From Halichondria panicea (Eukaryota > Porifera > Demospongiae > Suberitida > Halichondriidae), in the NCBI RefSeq assembly GCF_963675165.1, contig NC_087383.1, forward strand, positions 558,001-622,000: 64,000 bases of DNA, in the 5' to 3' direction. Position numbers and translations under genes: made by a program. Below the pieces are notes generated by a model, which searched no databases, was not told where the DNA came from, and worked only from the letters and a program-made list of their open reading frames with translations. Positions 45,205-58,153 of the stretch are shown one piece after another. Numbering within the stretch: the stretch's first letter is position 1; the number at the start of each line of letters is the position of its first letter.

Positions 45205-45394
45205 GTTTTAATAACGCTTCTACTTCACCTACTGTGTGTTTTGCTTGATCATTATAATTATCAAAATGCAATATTACTTTCTAATTAAGAGAATACACAT
45301 GGCTAGCGCCGCCTAGGCCGGCCCTAGGGCCACACCCATTCTAATTGAAAGGAAGTTAGATAGATTGGAATGCAAGAAGAACTTGCAGATTGCA
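45205..45394. promoter_or_regulatory. Short divergent promoter, VPS28 / type I membrane gene
   Basis: 190 bp between opposite start codons. It contains a GC-rich palindromic patch GCCTAGGCCGGCCCTAGGGC at about 45310, which could bind a dimeric factor; the role is inferred. Confidence 0.45.
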
Positions 45395-48300
45395 ATGGAT
45401 GCTTTGCAGCAGCTTTCCTTTGTACTGTTATTGCTGTCCCTCAAATGTCCGTCAGAGGCCAAGCAAAATGTTCACTACATCACAGATGAGGACGAAATCA
45501 ACTCCATTCCAGGTGACTTCTATCCATACTGTGTCGAAGTCAGTGACATTTCTCCTCCACCTCATTCCATCCTGCAACCCACTTACATGGAACCGAAAAA
45601 AAGAATTGCTGGCTACACACATTACGTCTTCCGGGTGTCCTTCTCCCGGCCTGTTGGTATTAGCGGCAACGACACGACTGCAGGTTGGCAGCCTGAGCTA
45701 CTCCACATACCCGTTGGCCCGCATGGAAGAATGGCAGCATACGAAAAGTCAGTCTCTAAGGCAGTGAAGCGTGCAGGTTTCGTACTCTATAGAGTATCTC
45801 CAATATTTCTCACACCTTCACGGTCATTACTGCAGAAATACTATGCAGTGAATATCGCCCACTGGCAAGGCAGCTCCAAAGAATTTCTCGTCCATTTTGC
45901 TGTACCGGCACATTCCAAGGGACCCAATTTAACTCTGTCCCAGTGAGTACTATTGTGTACTAATGCATTGTATTAGCTATTCCCATGCAGAAAAGTGTAC
46001 TTGGTGATTGATGGTGGAAGATTCTACAGTTTTGGAAAAGTTAGAGGTGTTAGGCATGCGATTTTCGTTCCAACCACCATAATTGGAGACTTCTATTTTG
46101 AGGAGTATGTGAGACGAAACGCTTGGTTCAAACCACACCCTCCAGTTCGCTTCCAGCCCACCCCCTACTGTGAGCGCCGGACACAGAGACCACTCAGTTG
46201 GGAGGGAGCTAAAAGCAACGCTGTGCAAGACCTCACAGTTCGGTTGAACAGTGATGCTCATCGCCTTGAGACTTCCATTAATGATAAACAGTTGTCAGTA
46301 AGTTTAGCAATCGTTATTCCTTGTACATTACTATTAAAATCACCACTGCAGTTAAATCTGTCTCTGTCCGTGATTGGAGTCGGAGGAACGTTTAGTTTCG
46401 CTCTGCCTAAAGTGATAAATGTAATGTATAAGAAAGCCAATGTTACCGTGAAGCTCCCGGACAAACTAACCATCAATGTGACAAAGCCTTCAGTGGGTAA
46501 GGAAGAAAGTTATGCACTGTCTTACATTGCTATTGCAAATTTTCAGCCCCCAAGTTGTTTATTCCGGTCAAGCGTGTCCCAGTTTACGAGTTACGGGAAG
46601 GAATATATCACAACGGACCAAAAATAATGACAACTGGAGTACCCCCTGCCTTTTCGTATCATGTGAACTTCTCAGACAACGCCAGGGACTTGAAAGAGGG
46701 TCTGTTTCCAGATGTCAAGTTTGTGGCTACACAAGGTACTGTCATCAGCATGGAGACGATTGAGATGACTACAGGTATTAGGTTGGGAGAATATTTTCCA
46801 TTCTGGGAACATAGGATTCTAAACGTGAGTGTTATGTCTGTGTACGTGTGTGTGTGTAGTGATTAACAGCTGGCTATTATGTATTGCAGTGGAATCAGTT
46901 GCCTTATTATGAGTGGATGGAGGTGTCTCGTAATGCGCCCATTGCTGCTAAGCATGACTCAGTTCGCTACAGGACGTATGCTTGGTATTATCATAGCATG
47001 TAAGCATTGCATTGATATTATACCTTCTACAACCATTCATCCCATGTACTGTATTTTCTTGCAGGCTAGTCACCAAGTACAGGTTTCTAGCCGACAACAG
47101 TCGTCAATGTCCTGCTGATTCGAACAGGAACTCTGGTGGTAGGAATGGTGCTACTCTTGAGCATGTAGTGGAGTATGGGCCGCTGTATCATCTGCTGGAA
47201 CCATTGCATTCTAGCTATTGGTCAGTGGAAGGAAAGACCATTGACATCACCCTCACAAATGATAAAGGTGGGACCAATGTTATAATTATAATAATAGTAT
47301 AATTATGATTATTATTGCACAGGAGCAAACGCTTCAGCATCTGTGCATAGCCCTCACTCTGGAATGGATTTAAAGTAAATTATAGCTGTTTACTTGATAT
47401 GTCGTTAATCCCATTCAGTATTCCATCAATCATCTCCGAGGGCCTCAGGCAGTACAGGTGTTTGTTGCCTCCAATGAAGGACATATCAAAACCTTCCCGT
47501 CCAACAACAGTCAATGAGAAATGGCACCCTCTGGACAAATGTATCTTCGTGCCCACCTCTACGGCTGATAGCATGGAATGTGGTGGACTGAAACTATTCA
47601 GAAATATATCGATTATTTTCGGAGACAAGAGCTTCTGCAACCATTCATTCGGTTGGTCATCGCCTATTCCTATTTCTCTCACTGTTTTCTTTTTAGACCT
47701 TTGATCTGATTATCACCATGCAAACTTATGTGCTGTCATTCTTCAGGTGATTGCGTTGGTCTCCCCTTTTCCTCGTTGAAACGTTTCCCAGTGATCCCCA
47801 CATTTGGTCTCCCCGAACTAACGGGCTGGACAGAGTGCCCCTCTGACCTTTGCCCTCTCTCCTCCCATCAACAACATCCCGCTGGTAGACACTCAGTGGA
47901 TGGAATCAAGATCAAAGCAATGCCCAGATCCATTCTGAAGTTTAGTAAGACCAAAAACACACATGATAACACAATGGACGATATTCAAATGGAGTTGAGC
48001 CCTGTTTATAACGCTGACAGTAAGATGGAGTACACGATTGTGCTTAAAGGAGTGGAGGTCATGGTGAGCAAATACATAGCGTACGTATTACACAGGCCTA
48101 TATATAATTATATTATTCTTGAATATGCAGAAGCCCGTACTGTCCAGCCAGCCATTGCCAGTGGGGAAGGGTAGTTCCCCCCTGAGTACTGCTGATTGTG
48201 AGACTGTGTGGATGTTGGAGACAGAGCCTCTCAATTTGAACAGTATACATCCACAAGAGGCTACCCTTTCAGCCACTGTGTACAACATTGGACAGGTGTG

Positions 48301-50812
48301 CATGTTATCAGTACACTGTACTTGACTGTATATCTGTAGATATCAGACAAGGATCTTTATGCTTGACGTACCATGCATGCATGCAGGGTGGAGGACATTA
48401 TCTGTTTGATGTGCAGTGCAGTGATTACCTCTCTGTGCATCCAGAGACCTCTGTTACAATGTGGATGGAGCCAGTAAGTCACAAAAATGCAGTGTAGCTG
48501 CTTATTGTGATGCACCCTTACAGTAGTTACTAACCCTCCCTGTCTCTAAGTCATATTTGTGCTGTAACCAACACCCCCTGTCTTCCATAAGGCATCTTGG
48601 TGCTGTACTTATTATCTCAGAAAACCTCAGCAAATGTCACTTTTGTCATGAGTGGATTGCTCGCTGGCTCTTCCCCAAAGCTGGTGCACAAGTGTGAGCT
48701 TCTCGTTCGGTTAGAGAGAGATATTGAACCTGTTCTGGTGTGTAGTAAATGGCTGACTACCTACTATGGAGCGTTTGAGTTCCCTTGTGATTTCGAAGGT
48801 ATGAGTACTATATACTGGCCCGAACTTAAGTTTGCTTTGATAATTTCGCCTAATACCATGGATTATAGCCCATGGTCCAAGGCCAAAAATGACAAATTAT
48901 GGCCCTGAGAATAATATTTGGATTCAAACACATCATTTGAAAGGTCTCTTTCTAAGCTGCTTTCAGAAAATTCTAAAATGTTTGAAATTAGATTAGTTGT
49001 TGAAGATGCTCAACTACAACCCCACCCCCTGCAGCGGATGTACCGACAGTTGACATTGTCTATTATGTACTACCGTCTAGCCAGTACAAGTCAGCCCACC
49101 TCCAACAAGTCCTTGACACAGTCATTCCTAATTACCTGAAGCTGGTCAAAGTCATCACTCTCTCTCTCAGTCTCCCCTCTGATCAGACGGATCTGGTGAG
49201 GGCCTTTTATACCATGCTCTACTTTTACACCGTGTACTCGTATCATATTTGTGTATGTCTATATATTAGTTGAAAATGCTACACTATTTGAGGGTCTCCT
49301 GTCAAAGTGATGACGTCGTGGTTTTGTTAGACCAGCAGCTACTGCACGGATCAATGAGATCTGACATGTTCAATGGAAGCAGCCATAATATGAAGCAACC
49401 AGTGATCATACAATATGATTTCACTGCACCAAAAAGGGTTTACTTTTTGGCTAAAAGGTAGGTCCTATTAGACTTGCTTAATTCGTATAATGTGTCAGCA
49501 TGTTTCTTTGATTACTATCAGAGTACAATTAATTGCATATGCACGACAGGTCATGGCTAGATAGTCAGAGAACGTTGAGCCCTCCACTGTCGTTGTGTGA
49601 GGTCGTACTGACGGGCCACAGTCCTAACTGGGTATGTCAGAGAGAGGAGATGATTCTGGATAGAGTTGCTGTGCCTTTGACAAGAGCAGACATTGAACGT
49701 GAGCACAGTAGCACATAGTGGCCACAAGCTACTGTATATCGTGCATGCAGATAGTACGAGGGGTGGTCTGTTTAAGCGGCAGTCAGATCTAGTGGTGACT
49801 ATTCTGACTCTGTGTGTGATTACTGGACTAGTATCTGCTCTCATGGTGTCCCTAGGAATTGCAGTATTGGTTCGTTTTATAAATTAGCCAATTATTGTAA
49901 TTAATGTTTTCTTGTGAATTGCAGTTTGCTTATCGATCAAGACTGCCAAAGAATGGTAAAATTGTGTTTCATGCATGCATATAAGTTTATTATTCAATAT
50001 TTTGCAGGAACGTTAAAATCACTGAAAAGAGATCTGGACAAAGGTAAACTGTAGTTGCATTCATTATGATATAACATCCGCTTGAACAGCTAGAGAATCA
50101 GATAAGGAATATTGGGATAACCCGGCTATGTATTTGTGCGTTGAGGCCTCAAGCGCTAGCGATGGTTGCCAGCAATATGGGGAGGAGCATTGCGGACCTC
50201 ACTTCACTCTTCACCAATGGAGGGCTACTGAGAAATTGAACACTAAGAATGTCAAACATTTGAAGATAGCAGGGACACTCAAATACAAGGTAAGCGAAAT
50301 GCAGGAGGAAACAAACATTAAAATGTATGCCTTTATCTCAGATGAAAGAGCTACCAGTGATGTTTGGACATGTGAAGAAGATCTACTCCCGCTCTGACAA
50401 GAAGAATGGCAATGTCTGGGTGCAAGCTTCTAGTGGAATGTACCTACTACCAATGTCTACAGTGGCTCCAGACTATGTACCTAATGTGGTAGAGCTCTGT
50501 AAGACATTGGGCATTGCAAAACGTAGTTACATGCAGCTACTCAAGAGAAAAGTGGAAATTATCGAGAAAGAAAATCCTGTATCTCAAGTTGATGATAAAC
50601 TGAGATTAAATGATGATTTGGAGGGGCTGTGTGAGACTAAGATACACTCTCCCACACACACTTCACTAGAGCAGCCCAGTCGCAAGACAAAGAAACATTC
50701 TAAATTAGCGAAGAAAGGTGTTGCGGATAAAACTGCTTCGGATAAAGATGCTATGAATGCTGCAGCAGCGGAAACTGATTCTGAGGCAGACGAAACTATG
50801 CCATTACTATAA
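45395..50812 (+). CDS. Large type I membrane protein of unknown family
   Basis: I do not recognise this protein. The first in-frame ATG (45395) opens a signal peptide (MDALQQLSFVLLLLSLKC). A long extracellular part follows, roughly a thousand residues over about a dozen exons, with scattered cysteines and N-glycosylation sequons (NDTT, NLTL, NLSL, NVTV, NVTK). One transmembrane helix near 49785-49870 (LVVTILTLCVITGLVSALMV) is followed by a cytosolic tail of about 260 residues. The tail is lysine-rich near the end (SRKTKKHSKLAKKG) and finishes EADETMPLL, an acidic-dileucine (ExxxLL) sorting signal at the very C-terminus. Joins checked keep frame, for example near 46540 and 49920. It could be an endocytic receptor or a lysosomal membrane protein; no domain supports more. 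Confidence 0.75.
48800..49000. repeat. Truncated family B element in membrane-protein intron
   Basis: Retains the centre (CCATGGATTATAGCCCATGG) and the right arm (ATTTGAAAGGTCTCTTTCTA); the left arm is missing or decayed. Confidence 0.75.
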
Positions 50813-51086
50813 GAAACTGATGTGCAGGGAATGTTAAACTGCTGTCAATATATATCTCATTCAAGCCTTATAATTATTATGGTTTTTATCTACAGTGGTT
50901 ATTAAGCCTTGATTGATGCCGCGGCTTGAAATCAAGACAACATAGCTTCGAAAATAAATAGCGTAAATTTTCTACATTGTATCTAATTAACCGCAAGCAC
51001 CCACGTGGCTTCACTAAGGATGCTTTGATTGCTTTGAAGCTTTGCATACGCTCTAGAGACAAGAAAAGGTGATCTAGCTCTCGTGG
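50813..51086 (+). other. Spacer between membrane-protein gene and TARS
   Basis: 3' UTR with AAATAAATA near 50953 as a likely polyadenylation signal, then the TARS 5' region. No gene seen. Confidence 0.5.
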
Positions 51087-54000
51087 ATGTTGAGATTGTT
51101 AAACTCTTTGAGAGGTTTTTATCCAAGAAAGCAAAAGATCATCCCTATAAATTTGTTACGTCAGAGGTTCAAGATGTCATCGCCACTAGAGAAAGGAATG
51201 GCCAGTGTGTCTGTGAGTGAAGATAAAAAAGGAGGAAAAAAGAAGTCGGCAGCGGAATCCGGGAGGTCATTGGAGGTACGTACCTTGTTGCTTATGACCA
51301 CTATGTATTGTATGTTTATTAACCACGCCCATTCCAGTTGAATCCCCCTCCTGAGTACTTGCAGTCCAGGTTGGAAATGTTCACTAAACTGAAGGTTGAA
51401 TATGACGCTAAAGTAGCTGGTGAGCACACACCCACACTGCCCACTCCACCACACACACACACACACCACACACACAGGGATGGAGCGTACACCAATCAAG
51501 ATCACTCTTCCTGATGGTAAAGTGGTGGATGGTAAATCCTGGGTGACCACGCCCTACGATATTGCCGCTACCATCAGGTAATTAGAAACGTTAACGTGCG
51601 ATCAATGAATCAATCAACAACTCCACTCCACCCATAGTAAGGGTCTGGCAGACAACACTGTGGTTGCCAAGGTGAACGATCAGCTGTGGGATTTAGATCG
51701 GCCATTTGAAGGAGATGCTTCCCTCAAGCTGCTCAACTTTGATGATGATGAAGGTTGCTATGTGTTCCGTCATTCGAGTGCTCACATTCTAGGCGAGGCT
51801 ATGGAACGTCATTACGGTGGCTGCCTGTGTTATGGACCACCCGTGGATGATGGCTACTACTATGACATGTACCTGGAGGGGACTCAGGTGACTCCCTCCG
51901 AGTACCCTCACCTTGATACTCTCTTCAGGAGCATTGTCAAAGAGAAGCAACCTTTTGAGAGGTGAGGCGCCATTTATGCAGAGTTTGTTGATCAACCTTG
52001 GCGATTTTCCTAAAATGAGGCTGTTTTGATAGTTAACTTTTAGTGTTTATAAACTTGAGTTAAGATTGTGCATTTTCCCAATTAAAGATTCATTTTGTAG
52101 CTCTTTGAAAAGCTTATCTAGTAATGTGTTGATATCGATCAATAATCGCTTTCAGATTTAAAGAAAAGGCATGCGTATTGAGCGTGCTGAATTGTGGTAA
52201 TTATTGGGTTACAATGTCAGTTTAGAAAATGTTTCCATTTATCTCAGGCTTGAAATGAAAAAAGAGGACTTGCTGGAAATGTTCAAGGTGTGTGTGTGTG
52301 TGGGTGTGTGGAGTGTGTGTGTGTGTGTGTGTGGAGTATGTGTGTGGGTGTGGTGCCTCATTTCCCCTGCCCCTACAGTATAACAAGTTCAAGTGCCGCC
52401 TCATCAAGGAGAGAGTGACCACACCCACTACCACTGTGTACAGGTATCCTATCCTTGTATGTCCTTGTCCCCTCTCGCTACCACTGTCTCTAGGTGTGGT
52501 CCCCTCATTGACCTTTGCCGTGGACCACATGTCCGACACACTGGCAAGATCAAGTCAGCCACCATCACCAAGGTACCGTATTTATTCAATTCAAGGCAAC
52601 ATACACTCTGAAATTTATACAGCACCATGATTATAAATCAATGGTTCGGGGACTCTTTCAGCTGCCATAACTTGAATTTCGTGGGTCCAATATCAATTAC
52701 TTTCTGATTTTCTGAAAGCTTAGAAAGATACCTTTCAAATGGTGTTATCAAAAATCATATTTGAGAGATAAAAGTATTTGCCAATTTGGCCGTACCATGG
52801 ATAATAGCCCATGGTCCAAGGCCGAAAAATGACAAATTACGGCCCCGACAACATTTTGGATTTAAACATACCATTTGAAAGGTCTATTTCTAAGCTTTCA
52901 GAATATCTGAAAAATGTTAAAATTAGATCAACGATACTGAAGTTATGGCGTTGAAAGATGTTCAACTACACCCCGTTGCAGTGCTATAGCTGATACCATA
53001 GCTGGTCTCTTTCCTCAGAACTCTTCTACGTACTGGGAGGGCAACTGTGAGGCTGAGAGTCTGCAGAGGGTGTATGGTATCTCCTTCCCTGATAACAAGC
53101 AACTCAAGGAGTGGAAGCACTTCCAAGAGGAGGCAGCAAAGAGAGACCACAGGAAACTCGGCAAGGTACCTCACACACACAACTGAAACCCATACATGAT
53201 TAAGTTTGACTTATCAATTATTACTCTTTACCACCAGTCCCTACTTTATTACTAAATGTCCCCCTAACCCCCCCCCCCTACAGGAGCAAGAGCTGTATTT
53301 CTTCCACGAGTTGAGTCCAGGCAGCTGCTTCTTTCTCCCTAGAGGAGCGCACATTTACCACGTCCTACAGACCTTTATCAGAGAGGAGTACCGCAAGAGA
53401 GGCTATCAAGAGGTGATCACACCCAACATCTATAACAAGAAGCTGTGGCTCACTTCAGGACACTGGGAACACTATGAAGTGCGTTTGTTACTTGTTTCTT
53501 TGATGATCCTTACCAATGTGATCTTTACCCAAAGGAAAATATGTTCTGTTTTGATGTCGAGAAAGAGACCTTTGCCCTGAAGCCAATGAACTGCCCCGGC
53601 CACTTGTAAGTTGGCCACCGCCCCCGTACACACATCACACACACAGTCTCATGTTCAATTACCACCCCCGTACACACATCTCACACACACACAGTCTCAT
53701 GTTCAACCACCGCCCCCGCTCCTGGCGAGAGCTCCCATTGAGAATGGCTGACTTTGGTGTTCTCCATCGCAACGAGCTCTCTGGAGCATTGTCTGGTCTG
53801 ACAAGAGTCCGCCGGTTCCAACAGGATGATTCTCACATCTTCTGCACCAACGAACAAATTGAAGGAGAGATCAATGGCTGCCTAGACTTCCTACAGGTAG
53901 AGATTAGGGGAGGGGGGCTAACTTTAGACTTGTTAGTCGCATGTTTTTATAATTACTATAATTATTACTAGAATGTTTTGCGAGCATTAAACATATGCGA

Positions 54001-57000
54001 ACTTTGCGAGCGTTGATCACTTCGCAAAAATACACTTTGCAAAAATATAAAATACTGGTATGATGTCACGATCCTTGCCATAAAACGCAATAGTTAGATC
54101 GCGAGGGTCAATTTTTCTGCTGATTTGGCTCATTCGCAAAAGTTTTTTTCACCAGCAAAATATTCTAGTAACTGTAGTAGTATGGTAGTTACTCTTGCTG
54201 CCAGCATCACTCTGCTTGTGTTGTCATTATTTTGTGTTTGTATGATTTTCTAATTATATGCTTTTTTCCGTATCAGTATGTGTACGGAGTGTTTGGGTTC
54301 TCGTTCAAACTCTACCTCTCCACAAGGCCAGCCAAGTTCATGGGAGACCCCGCCCTCTGGGACCAAGCAGAGAAGGTATACTGACTGCTCTAGTTGCCTA
54401 CCACACACCAATGATATCCTGTGTGCATGTACACCCTCTAGTTGCCTACCACACACCAGTGATATCCTGTGTGCATGTACACCCTCTAGTTGCCTACCAC
54501 ACACCAATGATATCCTGTGTGCATGTACACTAGATACTACATAGTTCAATGTAATGTACCGTATAGCAGGCATATTTCACGAGGGTATAAATTTTTGCGG
54601 AAATGCCTTTAGAAAAATTTTCGTGGATTTAATTTTCTTGGAATAGCACCTTTTTGCAGCATGCATGCATGCATGCAGATATTAAATTTGCAGTTATAAA
54701 TGTTCTAGGTACATGCCTAATCTGTGAAAACCACTAACATTTGGGTATGTACAATGACTTATAGCCCATAAAGAATTAATTACTCCAAGGAAATAAGGAT
54801 AATTGATAATAATCTTGTTAGGATTTCACTACCTCCAGTAGTAGTAGTGTCTTTCCCAGAAACAGTTCACATTATCTATATTCATAATTAATTACTGATG
54901 TAATTATGATTCTAGCAACTGGAGAAGTCCTTGGTTGAGTTTGGGTATCCGTGGGGAGTGAACCCAGGAGACGGTGCCTTCTATGGCCCTAAGATTGACA
55001 TCATTATTCTGGATGCCCTCAAGAGACCCCACCAGTGTGCCACCATTCAGCTTGACTTCCAGCAACCAGAGAGATTCAACCTACATTACATCACGTGAGC
55101 CCCCCCATATCTTATGTAGCTGCTATAAAGTACCGTATAGCGGGTAATTTTCGGGGGACAAAATATTTGTGGTTCAGCAATATTGAGACATTTCGTGGGT
55201 AATATTTTCGTGGTTGGAGCTTGCACTGCAGGTAAAAGTAAGCAAGGTCGCTTCATTCGTGGTCAGACTTTTAACCACGAAAACCACAAATATTTTGCCC
55301 CATGAAAATTACCTTCTATACGCTATACCAAGAGAATAGTTGTGTGGTTTTGTATGTAGGCTCTGTTTTTGTATCCCATTTTTGTTATTTAATTAAGTTG
55401 ATTGCCCTAGGTAATTATACACATAGGCCAAAGTTAGAATACACAGTCTTGTTATTGTGATGATGGTTGGGTGTTTCACTGTTAGTGTCTTTCATGTTGA
55501 TGTTGTTGTCGTGGCAGTCGTGTGGGGCCGAGGGGGCAGTGTGTGACTCCCTCTTGTACACGACTGATGGCTCGATTAGGAATGTCTTTCATCTAGGCAC
55601 AAGGCGGCATTCCTTACTCATTATGCCATTAATTTCCTCCCAATTTTTGGTGTCTACATTTTGGCAGGCCTTGCGTATTCCATGTCATTGACTAAACGGG
55701 CCAAAGCGAAGGTTAATGAGGGTGTGATGTCCTGCCTAGCCCTTTGATGTGCAGGCGCATCGACACAGCCCTATTCTGCTTTAGGAGAGGAGGGCTTTTG
55801 GTGTTGTAATTCAGACAAATTGTGGATAGTGGATATTGTGTTTGATCCTGGAAGCTTTGTGATTGAATGGCAGACATGGTACATGTGGCATGTGGCCTGC
55901 CTAACAACCCAGGTGGACATTCTATGGCTTGGCCTTAATTACCAATTGATTTAATGGGATTACGTTAGATTATCCCCTCACACACACACACTACCCTCAC
56001 ACTTCACACACTACCCTCACACCTCACACACCACCCTCACACCTCACACACCACCCTCACACCTCACACACCACCCTCACACCTCACACAGGGGCACAGA
56101 CTGTGAGGAGAGGAAGAGACCTGTAGTCATCCATCGTGCCATTCTTGGATCAGTTGAGAGAATGATGGCCATTCTTACTGAGAGCTTTGGTGGAAAATGG
56201 TGAGTTGGCTACCTCAACACTTACTGTGTGTAGTGTGATTTCTGTGCGCTTCTTGATGGCCTAAGCTTCCTTTCTTCTCCACTATTCCCAATATTAAAAT
56301 ATAACTTCAGCACCACGGAAACAAAATCAAGAGTATAGTACTGCCAACATCCATCCATCAGCTATGAACACTTTCCCATGCTAATGTAACTTTGCTACAA
56401 CTATGATTATATCCCCCATTGGTGCTTTAGTTTAGTGCATAACTGTACAGTTGTTTATACCTAAGTGTTTCTCATTAATAATTGGGTGTCTTGTGTAGGA
56501 TTGCCTAAGTGTGTGTGTGCATGTCTGGAATCATTTGTGATTACTTAGACTTGTATAGAGGGTAAGTTAGTGGCAATGTAGCTCTATTGACCTGCCTGCT
56601 TATTTGTGTTTGGGTGTGTGTAGTCATTGAATGCACTGAGAAAAATGAAACTACTCCTACGTGTAGCTTTAGAGTGATATTAATTATCTGTGAATTTCAG
56701 GTATTGGATAAATTATGAAGAATTGTGTATTTTTTTGCTATCTGCTGTAATGGCTGTCAGACTACCGTATATATAGCGGGTATATTTCGAGGGCATAAAA
56801 TGTTTGTGGTTTTCGTTGATTAAGCATGTACCGCAAACATTTATACCCACGAATTTATTATCACATGCATTGCATGCTGCATAAAGGCTGCTATTTCGCA
56901 AAAGTGTATACCCTCGAAATATACCCGCTGTACGGTATAACAAGATTGTGTGTGGGGGGGGTACAATGTGTGTGGGGGTACAGGATTGTGTGTGTGGGGG

Positions 57001-58095
57001 TACAGGATTGTGTGTGGGGGTACAGGATTGTGTGTGGGGGTACAGGATTGTGTGTGGGGGGTACAGGATTATGTTTACTCTGCCAAGAACATTGTGTAAT
57101 GTATGAACATTTGTTGTTCGTATTATTCTTTGATGTTCTGTGGGCGGGGTTACTGGCTCGTGTGTGCATGTGCGGTATGCGTCTCAAGTGCCTTATTTGT
57201 GTCTGTTAGAGACAGTTAATAAAGAGAACAAAGGGTTAAGAGAGGCGACTAAGTTGGTAATGATGGGCGTTGGCTTGTAGGGTAAGTGGTTATTTGTTTG
57301 TAACACTTAATTAATCAGTTCATCATTAGTCGTTGTGAGTTGAGTGCACCGCTTTTTAATGGATTTTTATAACACACCCACACCACACACACACCCGCCC
57401 ACACCACACAGGCCGTTCTGGTTGTCCCCTCGTCAGGTCATGGTCATCCCCGTGTCACCAAAGTTCGAGGACTATGGATTTGAGGTAATTAGAATCTATA
57501 CTGATGTCCGTGTGGTTTTTAATTAATTTATAGTAAACTATGGGAAAGATGTCGTTTAGAGCCCATAATGTTAGACAATAGCGTATTAATTGCCAGCTGA
57601 TATTAGACTAGACTTACTGACTATAGGTCCATTGATCTAACCCTAATTATGATACACGAGTTATTTGCCGTGATTTAGCATCCACTGAATGGCTTTGAAG
57701 GTAATTACTTAATTGCTTGAGTTATGTTGAACGTTGCAGTCCCCTCTTAGCCACTCCCCCTCTCCTAGGTGTACCAGCGGCTGCATGCTGATGGTTTCCA
57801 GGTGGATATAGACACTGCCCCCGGGGACACGTTCAACAAGAAGATCAGGAATGCCCAGCTGGCCCAGTACAACTACCTCCTCGGTAATTAAGACTACGCA
57901 ATACTAATATAGAAATCTAGCAATTTCAACGATAAAAAATTGCTATAACTTCAGCCTTTTCAGTAGCTATCTTTTGGAGCCCGTAATTGTGTCTAGATTG
58001 TCCAATTTCATGGCTGTTTGACTTTTCCGTACTAACACTGTCTGTACATTAGTTTGACACCCCCTCACACACACACACACATGCACACGCACGCG

Positions 58096-58153
<58 letters not shown>

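Noticed and set aside
53960-54180. Intron stretch with repeated TTTGCGA and TCGCAAAA words
   Set aside because: It might be another inverted-repeat family, but the arms are short and no second copy was seen in the window.
55440-55930. GC-richer, open-looking stretch in a TARS intron
   Set aside because: Short frames only, with no conserved motif and no good splice sites; it is treated as intron.
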